Shown: positions 29,668 through 41,351, counted from the first letter of the stretch. The stretch is DNA of 64,000 nt from Photobacterium indicum (GCF_003026215.1 NZ_PYOC01000006.1:214891-278890); one strand, 5' to 3'. The notes: generated from the letters alone by a model not told the origin. Numbers and translations are program-made.

Positions 29668-30024
29668 ATGAAACCATTAGGCTTTGTATTTCGAACTGCA
29701 CCTCACGGCGTAAGTAATGGTCGAGAAGGGTTAGATGCGGTATTGGCGACATCGGCTTACAGTGAAGACCTGCATTTATTTTTTATGGATGATGGTGTAT
29801 TTCAATTAGTAAAAAATCAGCAGCCTGCTCTTGTTTTGTCGCGTGATTATATTGCGACGTTTAAAATGCTTGAGTTATACGATATTGATAATATTTACGT
29901 CTGCCAAGATTCAATGAATATGCGTGGGTTAACTAAAAATGATTTCATTATCGACATTATTGCCCTCGATGAAATTGGTATAAAAACAAAATTACAGCAT
30001 TGTCAGCGTGTTCTAAGTTTCTGA
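29668..30024 (+). CDS. tusC: Sulfur relay protein TusC
   Basis: A 118-residue DsrF-type subunit of the TusBCD complex. The N-terminus GFVFRTAPHGVSNGREGLDAVLATSAY and the core LHLFFMDDGVFQL are typical. It lacks the catalytic Cys of TusD and plays a structural part in the hexamer. Located between tusD and tusB. Confidence 0.92.
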   Translation: MKPLGFVFRTAPHGVSNGREGLDAVLATSAYSEDLHLFFMDDGVFQLVKNQQPALVLSRDYIATFKMLELYDIDNIYVCQDSMNMRGLTKNDFIIDIIALDEIGIKTKLQHCQRVLSF

Positions 30025-30031
30025 GGGTTTT

Positions 30032-30325
30032 ATGCTTCATACCGTCACCACATCACCTTTTCATACCCAGTCTTTGCAAAGCTGTCTACGCTATATAAGC
30101 CAAGATGATGAGATTTTATTGCTTCAAGATGCAGTTTTTGCCGGATTACGAGAAAATATTTGGTCTAAAACAATAAAAGTTTCAGGTGTAAAAATATATT
30201 TACTGAAAGAAGATCTCTTGGCGAGAGGAATTGCCGATAAAGTTGACGAGTGTTTTGAAGTTGTTGATTATACAGGGTTTGTTTCGCTGTCTGTTCAACA
30301 TGAAGCACAGATGAAATGGGAGTAA
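30032..30325 (+). CDS. tusB: Sulfur relay protein TusB
   Basis: A 97-residue DsrH-type subunit completing TusBCD, with DEILLLQDAVFAGL and the C-terminal DYTGFVSLSVQH. Seven bases separate it from tusC. It is the last gene before the str promoter. Confidence 0.92.
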   Translation: MLHTVTTSPFHTQSLQSCLRYISQDDEILLLQDAVFAGLRENIWSKTIKVSGVKIYLLKEDLLARGIADKVDECFEVVDYTGFVSLSVQHEAQMKWE

Positions 30326-30405
30326 AATCCCACTTAGGATAGGGTGAACTGTCAAATTTCATGATTGTTTAAGAAATGATCACCTGATTGTTCGTTGTAT
30401 ACATC

Positions 30406-30434
30406 TTGACACCCTAATGTGCGACGCCTAAAAT
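30406..30434 (+). promoter_or_regulatory. Strong sigma-70 promoter of the str operon
   Basis: TTGACA, a 17-base spacer, TAAAAT: a perfect -35 box, ideal spacing and a near-perfect -10 box, 71 bases before rpsL. The GC-containing sequence after the -10 box (TTCGCG) is of the kind seen at stringently controlled ribosomal promoters. Confidence 0.9.
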
Positions 30435-30441
30435 TTCGCGT

Positions 30442-30459
30442 CCTCCTGTTGTTGGGAGG
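30442..30459 (+). promoter_or_regulatory. Leader hairpin in the str mRNA
   Basis: CCTCC / GGAGG stem (30442-30446 with 30455-30459), loop of eight, near the predicted 5' end of the str transcript and followed by ATTTTT. It could stabilise the 5' end or act as a weak attenuator; the short T-run makes either possible. Confidence 0.5.
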
Positions 30460-30504
30460 CAGATTTTTCACATTTTACGAAAGTAATATTTCAGGAGCTA
30501 TTTA

Positions 30505-30879
30505 ATGGCAACTATTAACCAGCTGGTTCGCAAGCCACGTGTAAAGCAAGTTGTAAAAAGCAACGTGCCTGCACTAGCAGCGTGCCCGCAAAAGCGTGGT
30601 GTATGTACTCGTGTTTACACTACTACACCTAAAAAACCGAACTCAGCGTTACGTAAAGTATGTCGTGTTCGTTTAACTAACGGCTTTGAAGTTACTTCAT
30701 ACATCGGCGGTGAAGGTCACAACCTTCAGGAGCACTCAGTTGTTCTTATCCGTGGTGGTCGTGTTAAAGATTTACCAGGTGTGCGTTACCACACCGTTCG
30801 TGGTGCACTTGACTGTGCAGGCGTAAATGGCCGTAAGAAAGGTCGTTCTAAGTACGGTGTTAAGCGTCCTAAGTCTTAA
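30505..30879 (+). CDS. rpsL: 30S ribosomal protein S12
   Basis: A 124-residue decoding-centre protein. The [11 protein letters not shown] loop has Lys at 43, and Lys 88 is in [10 protein letters not shown]; both are the wild-type, streptomycin-sensitive residues. D89 is the site that carries the methylthio modification in related bacteria. First gene of the str operon; AGGAG lies eight bases before the ATG. Confidence 0.98.
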   Translation: MATINQLVRKPRVKQVVKSNVPALAACPQKRGVCTRVYTTTPKKPNSALRKVCRVRLTNGFEVTSYIGGEGHNLQEHSVVLIRGGRVKDLPGVRYHTVRGALDCAGVNGRKKGRSKYGVKRPKS

Positions 30880-30944
30880 TGGATTCCGTTAAGTAAGGCC
30901 AAACATTTAAATTAAATTTGAAAAAACTGAAAAGTTTTGGATAA

Positions 30945-31442
<498 letters not shown>

Positions 31443-31520
31443 TAGCGAATGGATGCAGCAGGCGTTTCCTGTTGCATCTAAACCATACTCTAAGGTTTCC
31501 CTTAGTAAGAGGATACAACC

Positions 31521-33617
31521 GTGTCTCGTAAAACACCTATCGAGCGATACCGTAATATTGGTATTTGTGCTCATGTTGACGCTGGTAAAACAACGACTAC
31601 CGAACGTATTCTGTTTTATACAGGCCTATCTCACAAGATCGGTGAAGTGCACGATGGCGCTGCTACAATGGACTGGATGGAACAGGAGCAAGAGCGTGGT
31701 ATAACTATCACTTCTGCTGCTACTACTACGTTTTGGCGTGGTATGGAAGCCCAGTTTCCAGAGCATCGCATAAACATCATTGATACCCCTGGACACGTTG
31801 ACTTCACTATCGAAGTTGAACGTTCTCTACGTGTACTCGATGGTGCTGTTGTCGTTTTCTGTGGTTCTTCAGGCGTTGAGCCTCAGTCTGAGACTGTGTG
31901 GCGTCAAGCTGATAAATATGAAGTGCCACGTATGGTTTTCGTAAACAAGATGGACCGTGCTGGTGCCGACTTCCTGCGTGTTGTTGACCAGATCAAAACC
32001 CGTCTTGGTGCGAACCCAGTGCCAATCCAGCTTAATATTGGTGCTGAAGAAGAATTTAAAGGTGTAATCGACCTGTTCAAGATGAAGGCTATTAATTGGT
32101 CTTCTGAAGATCAAGGTATGACTTTTACCTATGAAGACATTCCAGCAGATATGCAAGACCTTGCTGATGAATGGCGCATGAACTTAGTTGAGTCGGCTGC
32201 AGAAGCAAATGACGAACTAATGGAAAAATACCTTGAAGAAGGTGAGCTGTCTGAAGAAGAAATCAAGGCAGGTCTTCGTCAACGTACATTGAATAATGAA
32301 ATCGTTTTGGCAACGTGTGGCTCAGCATTTAAGAACCAAGGTGTTCAGGCTGTGCTAGATGCCGTTATTGATTTCTTACCTTCACCAACTGAAGTGAAAG
32401 CTATCACTGGTGAAGACGAACTGGGTAATGCTGCAGAGCGTCATTCTAATGATGATGAACCGTTTGCAGCCCTTGCGTTTAAAATCGCAACTGACCCGTT
32501 CGTAGGTACATTGACATTCATGCGTGTTTACTCAGGTGTTGTAAAATCTGGTGATACTGTCTACAACTCTGTAAAAGAAAAACGTGAACGCTTAGGTCGC
32601 ATCGTTCAGATGCACGCAAATAAGCGTGAAGAGGTCAAAGAAGTTTGCTCTGGTGATATCGCTGCAGCAATTGGCCTTAAAAGCGTGACTACTGGCGATA
32701 CTCTGTGTGATTTAAATAATAAAATTATTTTAGAGCGCATGGAATTTCCTGTACCAGTAATCCAGATTGCGGTTGAGCCAAGATCTCAAGCTGATCAAGA
32801 TAAGATGGGGATTGCGCTAGGTAAACTAGCGGCAGAAGATCCATCTTTCCGAGTGGAAACCGATAATGAATCAGGCCAGACTTTAATCTCTGGCATGGGT
32901 GAGCTTCACCTTGATATCATTGTTGACCGTATGAAACGTGAATTCAGTGTTGACTGTAACGTGGGTAACCCTCAAGTTGCATACCGTGAAACAATTCGTG
33001 GTACAACTAAATCTGAAGGCAAGTTCATACGTCAATCAGGTGGACGCGGTCAGTTTGGACATGTTTGGCTGAAGATCGAACCGTCAGAACCTGATGAAGG
33101 TTTTGTTTTCGTTGATGAAATCGTGGGCGGTTCTGTACCAAAAGAATTTATTGGTGCAGTAGCTAAAGGCGTTGAAGAGCAAATGAATAGTGGTGTGCTT
33201 GCGGGCTTCCCTATTCTTGATGTCAAAGCGACACTCTTCGATGGTTCTTACCATGATGTAGATTCTAGCGAAATTGCGTTTCAAATTGCTGGTTCAATGG
33301 CCTTCAGGGACGGTGCATTAAATGCAAACCCTGTGATCCTTGAACCAATGATGAAAGTTGAAGTAACTACACCTGAAGATTGGATGGGTGATGTTGTTGG
33401 TGACATTAATCGTCGCCGCGGCATGATCGAAGGTATGGATGATGGCCCGGCGAATCTTAAGATTCTTCGTGCTCAAGTACCTCTTTCTGAAATGTTCGGT
33501 TACGCAACTGATTTACGTTCAGCAACACAAGGCCGCGCGTCTTATTCTATGGAATTTAGCGAATATGCTGAAGTACCAAAGAATGTTGCTAATCGTATAA
33601 TCGCAGAGCGAACATAA
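31521..33617 (+). CDS. fusA: Translation elongation factor G
   Basis: A 698-residue GTPase that drives ribosomal translocation and, with RRF, recycling. G motifs: AHVDAGKTT (G1), RGITI (G2), DTPGHVDF (G3) and NKMDRAGAD (G4). The domain II to V regions follow with the conserved GMGELHLDI. It starts with GTG, preceded by AGAGGA. It lies 78 bases after rpsG. The str-operon copy; some Vibrionaceae carry a second EF-G elsewhere. Confidence 0.98.
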   Translation: MSRKTPIERYRNIGICAHVDAGKTTTTERILFYTGLSHKIGEVHDGAATMDWMEQEQERGITITSAATTTFWRGMEAQFPEHRINIIDTPGHVDFTIEVERSLRVLDGAVVVFCGSSGVEPQSETVWRQADKYEVPRMVFVNKMDRAGADFLRVVDQIKTRLGANPVPIQLNIGAEEEFKGVIDLFKMKAINWSSEDQGMTFTYEDIPADMQDLADEWRMNLVESAAEANDELMEKYLEEGELSEEEIKAGLRQRTLNNEIVLATCGSAFKNQGVQAVLDAVIDFLPSPTEVKAITGEDELGNAAERHSNDDEPFAALAFKIATDPFVGTLTFMRVYSGVVKSGDTVYNSVKEKRERLGRIVQMHANKREEVKEVCSGDIAAAIGLKSVTTGDTLCDLNNKIILERMEFPVPVIQIAVEPRSQADQDKMGIALGKLAAEDPSFRVETDNESGQTLISGMGELHLDIIVDRMKREFSVDCNVGNPQVAYRETIRGTTKSEGKFIRQSGGRGQFGHVWLKIEPSEPDEGFVFVDEIVGGSVPKEFIGAVAKGVEEQMNSGVLAGFPILDVKATLFDGSYHDVDSSEIAFQIAGSMAFRDGALNANPVILEPMMKVEVTTPEDWMGDVVGDINRRRGMIEGMDDGPANLKILRAQVPLSEMFGYATDLRSATQGRASYSMEFSEYAEVPKNVANRIIAERT

Positions 33618-33626
33618 TTTCATTAT

Positions 33627-33693
33627 TGCGTCTACAGTTGTAGACGCATAAAATACAAACTTCGGACGCGTCCCCTAACCTAGTGGGGGGCGT
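33627..33693 (+). promoter_or_regulatory. Two stem-loops in the fusA-tuf gap
   Basis: The first is a perfect ten-base stem TGCGTCTACA / TGTAGACGCA (33627-33648) with a two-base spacer. The second is a GC-rich stem (33666-33693, ACGC..CCC with GGG..GCGT, one mismatch). Neither has a T-run, so they are not terminators. They may mark mRNA processing or adjust tuf expression relative to fusA. Confidence 0.55.
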
Positions 33694-33718
33694 ATCTTAA
33701 CTAGGAAGGAACACGAAC

Positions 33719-34903
33719 GTGTCTAAAGAAAAATTTGAACGTCTAAAACCGCATGTTAACGTTGGTACAATCGGCCACGTCGATCACGGTAAAACAACTC
33801 TAACTGCTGCTATCTGTACTACACTTGCAAAAGTGTACGGTGGTGATGCAAAAGACTTCGCTTCTATCGATAACGCTCCAGAAGAGCGCGAGCGCGGTAT
33901 CACAATCTCTACTTCTCACGTAGAATACGATACTCCTACTCGTCACTACGCACACGTTGACTGTCCTGGACACGCCGATTATGTTAAAAACATGATCACT
34001 GGTGCTGCTCAAATGGATGGTGGTATCCTAGTTGTTGCTGCAACTGATGGTCCTATGCCACAAACACGTGAGCACATCCTTCTTGGTCGTCAGGTTGGTA
34101 TTCCTTACATCATCGTATTCATGAACAAATGTGACATGGTTGATGATGAAGAGCTACTAGAACTAGTAGAAATGGAAGTTCGTGAACTTCTTTCTGAATA
34201 CGATTTCCCAGGCGATGATTGCCCAGTAATCATGGGTTCTGCACTTGGCGCACTTAACGGTGAAGCTCAGTGGGAAGAGAAAATCGTTGAACTAGCTGAA
34301 GCTCTAGATAACTACATCCCAGAGCCAGAGCGTGCAATCGATCTTCCATTCATCCTTCCAATCGAAGATGTTTTCTCAATTCAAGGCCGTGGTACTGTTG
34401 TAACTGGTCGTGTTGAGCAAGGTATCGTACGTGTTGGTGAAGAAGTTGCTATCATCGGTATCAAAGAGACTATCACTACTACATGTACTGGTGTTGAAAT
34501 GTTCCGTAAGCTTCTTGACGAAGGCCGTGCTGGTGAGAACGTTGGTGTTCTTCTACGTGGTACTAAGCGTGATGAAGTTGAACGTGGTCAAGTTCTTGCT
34601 AAGCCTGGTTCAATCACTCCACACACTACTTTCACTTCAGAAATCTATGTTCTTTCTAAAGATGAAGGCGGTCGTCACACTCCTTTCTTCAAAGGTTACC
34701 GTCCACAGTTCTACTTCCGTACAACTGACGTAACGGGTACTATCGAATTGCCAGAAGGCGTTGAGATGGTAATGCCTGGTGATAACATTTCTATGACTGT
34801 TACTCTAATCGCTCCTATCGCGATGGACGAAGGTCTACGTTTTGCTATCCGTGAAGGTGGCCGTACTGTAGGTGCTGGTGTTGTTGCAACAATCATTGCT
34901 TAA
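33719..34903 (+). CDS. tuf: Translation elongation factor Tu
   Basis: A 394-residue GTPase that delivers aminoacyl-tRNA to the ribosome. G motifs: [23 protein letters not shown] and NKCDMVDD. It starts with GTG after AGGAAGGA. This is the str-operon copy; codon choice is strongly biased, as expected for a very abundant protein. Vibrionaceae usually have a second tuf copy near tRNA genes elsewhere. No truncation. Confidence 0.98.
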   Translation: MSKEKFERLKPHVNVGTIGHVDHGKTTLTAAICTTLAKVYGGDAKDFASIDNAPEERERGITISTSHVEYDTPTRHYAHVDCPGHADYVKNMITGAAQMDGGILVVAATDGPMPQTREHILLGRQVGIPYIIVFMNKCDMVDDEELLELVEMEVRELLSEYDFPGDDCPVIMGSALGALNGEAQWEEKIVELAEALDNYIPEPERAIDLPFILPIEDVFSIQGRGTVVTGRVEQGIVRVGEEVAIIGIKETITTTCTGVEMFRKLLDEGRAGENVGVLLRGTKRDEVERGQVLAKPGSITPHTTFTSEIYVLSKDEGGRHTPFFKGYRPQFYFRTTDVTGTIELPEGVEMVMPGDNISMTVTLIAPIAMDEGLRFAIREGGRTVGAGVVATIIA

Positions 34904-34925
34904 TTTGCAATAATTGAACAACGCA

Positions 34926-34952
34926 AAAAGGGAGCTTAGGCTCCCTTTTTTT
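34926..34952 (+). terminator. Terminator of the str operon
   Basis: Stem GGGAGC / GCTCCC (34930-34945) with a TTAG loop, flanked by As, followed by seven Ts; 22 bases after the tuf stop codon. The next ~130 bases are AT-rich with no gene. Confidence 0.92.
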
Positions 34953-35087
34953 ATATCTAAATTTCTACATTGAGCTGTAGATATGCTATTCGTATAAGCT
35001 TCTGAATTTAAATCTTATTCTAAATAACCCATAAATGAACATTTTCAAGAACTAAATCATCTATCAAACTTCTCTATTCTTAATGGA

Positions 35088-35106
35088 AATGCAAACGATT
35101 CTCGTT
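35088..35106. promoter_or_regulatory. Fur-box-like site before bfd-bfr
   Basis: AATGCAAACGATTCTCGTT matches the Fur consensus AATGANAATNATTNTCATT at 13 of 16 defined positions, and its core AAACGA-TTC-TCGTTT is symmetric. It is 39 bases before the bfd start, where a bound Fur would cover the promoter. Iron control of bfd-bfr is established in other Gammaproteobacteria. Confidence 0.65.
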
Positions 35107-35144
35107 TATATTGTTTGCGTAATTCATTACTATGTGAGAGCACG

Positions 35145-35333
35145 ATGTACGTTTGTGTATGCTTTGGTATTTCCGATAAAAAAATCGTTATGTTAACCCA
35201 AGAAAACAAAGTCAGCGATATACGAAGCATTCGAGAAATTACGTCATTAGGCTCCCAATGTGGTAAATGTATTCGCCAAGCAAAAAATATTATCGAAGAA
35301 ACAACAGCGATAAGCTTTGAAAAAGCCAGTTAG
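35145..35333 (+). CDS. bfd: Bacterioferritin-associated ferredoxin
   Basis: A 62-residue [2Fe-2S] protein that reduces the ferric core of bacterioferritin to release iron. Start at the ATG at 35145 (MYVCVCFGIS). The four ligands are C4, C6, C39 and C42, in the Bfd spacing CXC ... CX2C. Directly before bfr, with a Fur-like site upstream. Confidence 0.93.
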   Translation: MYVCVCFGISDKKIVMLTQENKVSDIRSIREITSLGSQCGKCIRQAKNIIEETTAISFEKAS

Positions 35334-35418
35334 CCCTCTGTAGCCGCTATCCCGCAACCTTTGACACCCTTAAAATCGGTTCTATTCTTAGATGAACTGA
35401 TAGAGGAGTGCCTTCCCA

Positions 35419-35895
35419 ATGAAAGCCGATCCAAAAATCATTCAACACTTAAATAAAATATTAGGCAATGAGCTCGTTGCGATAAACCAGTACTTCCTAC
35501 ATGCCAGAATGTATAAAGACTGGGGATTAAAGCACCTAGCAGATAAGGAATACCACGAATCGATTGATGAGATGAAACATGCAGATCATTTAGTTGAGCG
35601 TATTTTGTTTTTAGAAGGGCTGCCTAATTTACAAGATTTAGGAAAGTTGAACATCGGGGAAGATACTCAAGAAATGATTGAATCTGACTTAGCATTAGAA
35701 ATGGCAGCCATTCCCGATCTGCGTGATGCAATTGCTTATTCTGAAGAAGTTCGAGATTATGTTTCGCGTGATTTATTTCAAGATATCTTGGAAGAAGAAG
35801 AAGAACATGTCGATTGGTTGGAAACTCAATTAGGCTTGATAGATAAGATGGGTATAGCGAACTACAATCAGGCTCAAATTGTCGATGAAGATTAA
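35419..35895 (+). CDS. bfr: Bacterioferritin
   Basis: A 158-residue haem-containing ferritin subunit. The haem ligand M52 is present. The diiron ferroxidase ligands are all visible at the standard positions: E18, E51, H54, E94, E127 and H130. It stores iron as a 24-mer in the cytosol. The preceding gene bfd supplies electrons for iron release. Confidence 0.96.
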   Translation: MKADPKIIQHLNKILGNELVAINQYFLHARMYKDWGLKHLADKEYHESIDEMKHADHLVERILFLEGLPNLQDLGKLNIGEDTQEMIESDLALEMAAIPDLRDAIAYSEEVRDYVSRDLFQDILEEEEEHVDWLETQLGLIDKMGIANYNQAQIVDED

Positions 35896-35947
35896 CTTAT
35901 ATATCAATACAATATGGTAATAATGAGGCTGATTTAGGTTTTCTATT

Positions 35948-36097
35948 ATGGGTATCAATTACTATTTAGCACTTCTGTTTGATTATTTTCCGAACAAGGC
36001 TTGCACTCTAAAGTGTGATCTGTATAATGCACCGCACTGTCCTTATAAAGACAGTTGTGAACCAATAAGCATTGAGGAAGAAGTCATCTATATATGA
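35948..36097 (+). CDS. Possible 49-residue Cys-rich protein between bfr and rpsJ
   Basis: An open frame from ATG 35948 to TGA 36097 encodes 49 residues starting MGINYYLALLFDYFPNKACT. It has four Cys at 19, 23, 31 and 37 (CX3CX7CX5C), a hydrophobic/aromatic N-terminus and an acidic end (EEEV). I do not recognise a family. The Cys pattern would suit metal or Fe-S binding, and the place after bfd-bfr is suggestive. There is only a weak AGG before the start, so it may not be translated. Confidence 0.38.
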   Translation: MGINYYLALLFDYFPNKACTLKCDLYNAPHCPYKDSCEPISIEEEVIYI

Positions 36098-36107
36098 CTT
36101 AACAATG

Positions 36108-36571
<464 letters not shown>

Positions 36572-36583
36572 GGGGAGTAAGAA

Positions 36584-37213
36584 ATGATTGGTCTAATCGG
36601 TCGTAAAGTGGGCATGACCCGCATCTTTACCGAAGAAGGCATTTCTATCCCAGTAACAGTGGTTGAAGTTGAAGCTAACCGTGTAACTCAAGTTAAATCT
36701 CTTGAGACTGACGGTTACAACGCAATTCAGATCACTACTGGAACTAAGAAAGCTAACCGTGTATCTAAACCAGCTGCTGGTCACTTCGCGAAAGCGGGTG
36801 TTGAAGCTGGACGCGGTCTTTGGGAATTCCGTCTAGAAAATGGTGAAGAGTTTACAGTTGGCGCTGAGCTAAATGTTGAACTGTTCAACGAAGTTAAAAA
36901 AGTAGACGTTACTGGCACATCTAAAGGTAAGGGCTTCCAAGGCGCAATTAAGCGTTGGAACTTCAGTACTCAAGATATGACCCATGGTAACTCCTTGTCT
37001 CACCGTGCACCGGGTTCAATTGGCCAATGTCAAACTCCAGGTCGCGTATTTAAAGGCAAGAAAATGGCTGGTCACATGGGAGCTGAGCGTGTTACGACTC
37101 AGAACCTAGAGATCGTACGTGTTGACGCTGAGCGCAATCTGCTTCTTATTAAAGGTGCAGTACCAGGCTCAATCGGCGGCAACGTGATCGTTAAACCAGC
37201 TGTTAAAGCGTAG
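36584..37213 (+). CDS. rplC: 50S ribosomal protein L3
   Basis: A 209-residue protein whose central extension ([20 protein letters not shown]) reaches the peptidyl transferase centre; the Gln in this loop (GQCQTPG) is the PrmB methylation site in enterics. Second gene of the S10 operon, 12 bases after rpsJ. Confidence 0.98.
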   Translation: MIGLIGRKVGMTRIFTEEGISIPVTVVEVEANRVTQVKSLETDGYNAIQITTGTKKANRVSKPAAGHFAKAGVEAGRGLWEFRLENGEEFTVGAELNVELFNEVKKVDVTGTSKGKGFQGAIKRWNFSTQDMTHGNSLSHRAPGSIGQCQTPGRVFKGKKMAGHMGAERVTTQNLEIVRVDAERNLLLIKGAVPGSIGGNVIVKPAVKA

Positions 37214-37228
37214 GTCGAGGAGTTAGTA

Positions 37229-37831
37229 ATGGAATTGGTAGTCAAAGGCGCTGATGCGCTAACTGTCTCCGAAACTACTTTTGGACGTGATTTCAATGAA
37301 GCTCTAGTACATCAGGTAGTTGTTGCTTACGCAGCAGGTGCTCGTCAAGGTACTCGTGCTCAGAAAACTCGTTCTGACGTTTCTGGCGGTGGTGCAAAAC
37401 CATGGCGCCAGAAGGGTACAGGCCGTGCACGTGCAGGTACTATTCGTAGTCCTTTATGGCGCACCGGTGGTGTAACTTTCGCAGCTCGTCCACAGGACCA
37501 CAGCCAGAAAGTTAACAAGAAAATGTACCGTGGTGCAATGAAGAGCATTCTTTCTGAGCTAGTTCGTCAAGAGCGTTTAATCGTTGTTGATAACTTCTCT
37601 GTAGAAGCACCAAAAACAAAAGAACTAGCAGCTAAGCTTAAAGAGCTTGATCTGTCTGACGTTCTTATCGTAACTGGCGAGTTAGATGAAAATCTATTCC
37701 TTGCAGCACGTAACCTTTACAAGGTAGACGTTCGTGATGCAGCGACAATCGACCCAGTTAGCTTGATCGCTTTTGACAAAATTGTGATGACTGCTGCTGC
37801 AGTTAAGCAAGTTGAGGAGATGCTAGCATGA
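37229..37831 (+). CDS. rplD: 50S ribosomal protein L4
   Basis: A 200-residue protein that lines the exit tunnel with its extended loop ([19 protein letters not shown]) and, in E. coli, represses its own operon by binding the leader. The stop overlaps the rplW start (ATGA). Confidence 0.98.
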   Translation: MELVVKGADALTVSETTFGRDFNEALVHQVVVAYAAGARQGTRAQKTRSDVSGGGAKPWRQKGTGRARAGTIRSPLWRTGGVTFAARPQDHSQKVNKKMYRGAMKSILSELVRQERLIVVDNFSVEAPKTKELAAKLKELDLSDVLIVTGELDENLFLAARNLYKVDVRDAATIDPVSLIAFDKIVMTAAAVKQVEEMLA

Positions 37832-38130
37832 TCACTGAAGAGCGTATTTTAACAGTTCTACGTGCTCCGCACATCTCTGAAAAAGCAACAATGGCTGCAG
37901 AAAGCGCGAATACTATCGTGTTTAAAGTAGCGATTACTGCGACAAAAAGAGAGATTAAAGCAGCAGTTGAAAAACTGTTCGAGGTTGAAGTTAAGTCTGT
38001 AAATACTCTTGTTGCTAAGGGTAAGACCAAAAGTCAAGGTGCACGCCAAGGCCGTCGTAGTGACTGGAAGAAAGCGTACGTTATCTTGAAAGAAGGTCAA
38101 GACATCGACTTCGCTGGTAGTGCAGAGTAA
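37828..38130 (+). CDS. rplW: 50S ribosomal protein L23
   Basis: A 100-residue protein at the tunnel exit, docking site for trigger factor and the signal recognition particle. Starts within the last codons of rplD, so the two are translationally coupled. Confidence 0.97.
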   Translation: MITEERILTVLRAPHISEKATMAAESANTIVFKVAITATKREIKAAVEKLFEVEVKSVNTLVAKGKTKSQGARQGRRSDWKKAYVILKEGQDIDFAGSAE

Positions 38131-38148
38131 GGCTAGGAGCAAAGAAGA

Positions 38149-38976
38149 ATGGCTATTGTTAAATGTAAGCCGACTTCCCCGGGTCGTCGCCACGTAGTAA
38201 AAGTGGTTAACTCTGACCTGCATAAGGGTAAGCCGTACGCACCACTTTTAGAGAAAAACTCTAAGTCTGGTGGTCGTAACAATAACGGTCGTATCACAGT
38301 ACGTCACATCGGTGGTGGTAATAAACAACATTACCGTCTAATCGACTTTAAGCGTACTAAAGATGGTATCCCGGCAAAAGTAGAGCGTTTGGAATATGAT
38401 CCAAACCGTAGTGCAAACATTGCACTAGTACTTTATGCTGATGGTGAACGCCGTTACATCATCGCACCTAAGGGTGTGTCAGCTGGTGACATGATCCAGT
38501 CTGGCGAAGATGCTGCAATCAAAGTTGGTAACACGTTACCAATGCGCAATATTCCTGTAGGTTCAACAGTACACTGTGTTGAGCTTAAGCCAGGTAAAGG
38601 CGCTCAGTTGGCTCGTTCAGCTGGCGCTTACGCTCAGATCATTGCACGTACAGGCACTTATGTGACTCTACGTCTACGTTCTGGTGAAATGCGTAAAGTT
38701 CTTTCTGAATGTCGTGCGACACTTGGTGAAGTTGGTAACTCGGAACACATGCTACGTGAGCTAGGTAAAGCTGGTGCTTCACGTTGGCGTGGTATCCGTC
38801 CAACTGTACGTGGTGTTGTAATGAACCCAGTCGATCACCCACACGGTGGTGGTGAAGGTCGTACATCAGGCGGTCGTCACCCGGTATCCCCTTGGGGCGT
38901 ACCAACTAAGGGTTACAAGACTCGTTCGAACAAACGCACCGACAAGTACATTGTACGTAGTCGTAATAAAAAATAA
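38149..38976 (+). CDS. rplB: 50S ribosomal protein L2
   Basis: A 275-residue primary rRNA-binding protein needed for subunit association and peptidyl transfer. The conserved C-terminal [14 protein letters not shown] with its essential His is intact. 18 bases after rplW. Confidence 0.98.
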   Translation: MAIVKCKPTSPGRRHVVKVVNSDLHKGKPYAPLLEKNSKSGGRNNNGRITVRHIGGGNKQHYRLIDFKRTKDGIPAKVERLEYDPNRSANIALVLYADGERRYIIAPKGVSAGDMIQSGEDAAIKVGNTLPMRNIPVGSTVHCVELKPGKGAQLARSAGAYAQIIARTGTYVTLRLRSGEMRKVLSECRATLGEVGNSEHMLRELGKAGASRWRGIRPTVRGVVMNPVDHPHGGGEGRTSGGRHPVSPWGVPTKGYKTRSNKRTDKYIVRSRNKK

Positions 38977-38990
38977 TTATCAGAGGATAA

Positions 38991-39272
<282 letters not shown>

Positions 39273-39282
39273 GGAGTAGGAT

Positions 39283-39615
39283 ATGGAAGCTATTGCTAAA
39301 CATCGTTTTGCTCGTATTTCGCCTCAGAAAGCACGTTTGGTAGCAGATCAACTGCGCGGTAAGCCAGTTGCACAGGCTCTAGAAATTCTTAACTTCAGCA
39401 ACAAAAAAGCTGCTGATTTAATTAAGAAAGTTCTAGAGTCAGCTATCGCTAACGCAGAACACAACGAAGGCGCAGACATTGATGATCTTAATGTTGCAAA
39501 AATCTTCGTTGACGAAGGTCCTACCATGAAGCGTATTATGCCTCGTGCTAAAGGCCGTGCCGATCGCATCTTGAAGCGTTCTAGCCACATCACTGTTGTT
39601 GTAGCAGACCGCTAA
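39283..39615 (+). CDS. rplV: 50S ribosomal protein L22
   Basis: A 110-residue protein; its hairpin ([21 protein letters not shown]) reaches into the exit tunnel near the macrolide site, and no deletion is seen in it. Ten bases after rpsS. Confidence 0.98.
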   Translation: MEAIAKHRFARISPQKARLVADQLRGKPVAQALEILNFSNKKAADLIKKVLESAIANAEHNEGADIDDLNVAKIFVDEGPTMKRIMPRAKGRADRILKRSSHITVVVADR

Positions 39616-39630
39616 CTAGGAGAGAAAGCA

Positions 39631-40320
39631 ATGGGTCAGAAAGTACATCCTAATGGTATTCGTCTAGGCATCGTTAAGCCTTGGAATACCACTTGGTTTG
39701 CTAATAGCCAAGAATTCGCTGACAACCTAGATGGCGACTTCAAGGTACGTCAGTTTCTTATTAAAGAACTGAAAAAAGCGTCTTTATCTCGTGTTGTTAT
39801 CGAGCGTCCAGCGAAGAGCATCCGTGTGACTATTCACACTGCTCGTCCTGGTATCGTTATCGGTAAGAAAGGCGAAGACGTAGAAAAACTACGTGCTCAT
39901 ATTTCAAAGATCGCTGGTGTTCCAGCTCAGATCAACATTTCTGAAGTACGTAAGCCAGAGCTAGACGCTCAATTAGTTGGTGACAGCATCGCGTCTCAAC
40001 TAGAACGTCGTGTTATGTTCCGTCGCGCTATGAAGCGTGCAGTTCAAAACGCTATGCGTCTTGGCGCTAAGGGTATCAAAGTTCAAGTAGGTGGTCGTTT
40101 AGGCGGCGCTGAAATCGCACGTTCAGAGTGGTACCGTGAAGGTCGTGTACCTCTACACACTCTTCGTGCTGACATTGATTACGCAACTTCTTCGGCTCAC
40201 ACCCAATACGGTGTTATCGGTATTAAAGTTTGGATCTTCAAAGGTGAAGTTCTAGGCGGTATGCCAATTGAAGAGCCTAAGGCTGACAAGCCTAAGAAGC
40301 AGCGCAAAAGCCGTAAATAA
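39631..40320 (+). CDS. rpsC: 30S ribosomal protein S3
   Basis: A 229-residue protein with a KH type 2 domain ([16 protein letters not shown]) that forms part of the mRNA entry helicase with S4 and S5. The basic Lys-rich C-terminal tail ([14 protein letters not shown]) is present. Confidence 0.98.
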   Translation: MGQKVHPNGIRLGIVKPWNTTWFANSQEFADNLDGDFKVRQFLIKELKKASLSRVVIERPAKSIRVTIHTARPGIVIGKKGEDVEKLRAHISKIAGVPAQINISEVRKPELDAQLVGDSIASQLERRVMFRRAMKRAVQNAMRLGAKGIKVQVGGRLGGAEIARSEWYREGRVPLHTLRADIDYATSSAHTQYGVIGIKVWIFKGEVLGGMPIEEPKADKPKKQRKSRK

Positions 40321-40331
40321 GGAGTTTATTG

Positions 40332-40742
40332 ATGCTGCAACCAAAACGCACTAAATTCCGCAAGACTTTTAAAGGTCGTAACCGCGGTCTAGCGAACGGT
40401 ACTGACGTAAGCTTCGGTACATTTGGTCTTAAAGCTGTTGGTCGTGGTCGTTTGACTGCTCGCCAAATTGAAGCTGCTCGTCGTGCCATGACTCGTCATG
40501 TGAAACGTCAAGGCCAAATCTGGATTCGAGTTTTCCCCGACAAGCCTATTACAAGCAAGCCGTTGGAAGTTCGTCAGGGTAAGGGTAAAGGTAACGTTGA
40601 GTACTGGGTTGCCCAAATCCAACCAGGTAAAGTTCTTTATGAAATGGATGGTGTTCCTGAAGTACTAGCACGTGAAGCATTTAAACTTGCTGCACGTAAG
40701 CTACCAATCAAGACAACATTTGTAATTAAGGCGGTAATGTGA
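40332..40742 (+). CDS. rplP: 50S ribosomal protein L16
   Basis: A 136-residue protein near the A-site of the large subunit. Start at the ATG at 40332 ([11 protein letters not shown]); the preceding in-frame TTG is not used. Its stop overlaps the rpmC start by one base (TGATG). Confidence 0.98.
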   Translation: MLQPKRTKFRKTFKGRNRGLANGTDVSFGTFGLKAVGRGRLTARQIEAARRAMTRHVKRQGQIWIRVFPDKPITSKPLEVRQGKGKGNVEYWVAQIQPGKVLYEMDGVPEVLAREAFKLAARKLPIKTTFVIKAVM

Positions 40743-40933
40743 TGAACGCTGTAGATCTACGCGCTAAAAGCGTTGAAGAACTAAATGCTGAGCTTGTGAG
40801 CCTACTACGTGAACAGTTCAACTTGCGCATGCAAGCTGCAACTGGTCAACTACAGCAGACTCATAACCTGAAAGCTGTACGTCGTGATATCGCACGTGTT
40901 AAAACCGTTCTTACTGAGAAGGCTGGCGCATAA
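40742..40933 (+). CDS. rpmC: 50S ribosomal protein L29
   Basis: A 63-residue helical hairpin near the tunnel exit ([18 protein letters not shown]). The start ATG overlaps the rplP stop, and the final base of its stop is the first base of rpsQ, so three genes are tightly coupled. Confidence 0.97.
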   Translation: MNAVDLRAKSVEELNAELVSLLREQFNLRMQAATGQLQQTHNLKAVRRDIARVKTVLTEKAGA

Positions 40934-41187
40934 TGAGCGAACAAACTCGTATCCAGCTTGGTCGTGTAATTAGCAGCAAGATGGACAAGTCTATCGTTGT
41001 TGCTATCGAACGCATGGTGAAACACCCAATGTACGGTAAGTACATTAAGCGTACGACTAAGCTTCATGCACACGATGAAAACAATGAGTGTAACCTAGGT
41101 GACACTGTTGAAGTTCGTGAATGTCGTCCACTATCTAAGACTAAGTCTTGGACATTGGTACGCGTAGTTGAAAAAGCTCGCGGTTAA
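40933..41187 (+). CDS. rpsQ: 30S ribosomal protein S17
   Basis: An 84-residue OB-fold assembly protein ([26 protein letters not shown]). Last gene of the S10 operon; a terminator-like hairpin follows. Confidence 0.97.
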   Translation: MSEQTRIQLGRVISSKMDKSIVVAIERMVKHPMYGKYIKRTTKLHAHDENNECNLGDTVEVRECRPLSKTKSWTLVRVVEKARG

Positions 41188-41213
41188 GCGAACTTAGCAA
41201 CTAAATGATTAAG

Positions 41214-41246
41214 CGGCCCTGAAAAATATTGGGGCCGTTTATTTTT
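41214..41246 (+). terminator. Hairpin between S10 and spc operons
   Basis: Stem CGGCCC / GGGCCG (with a T:G pair) from 41214 to 41237 and a TTTATTTTTT tail. It separates rpsQ from rplN and probably reduces, rather than fully blocks, read-through. The ~105 bases after it should hold the spc promoter; I see no box pair good enough to name. Confidence 0.78.
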
Positions 41247-41351
41247 TGTCTACCCATCGGTCGAAAATGGTGTTATTATTCGCCGCCTTTGAAGAAAAGG
41301 CATATCGATCCGTAGTGGGTCTAGATGTTTTAAAATAAGCGGAGCACTAAC

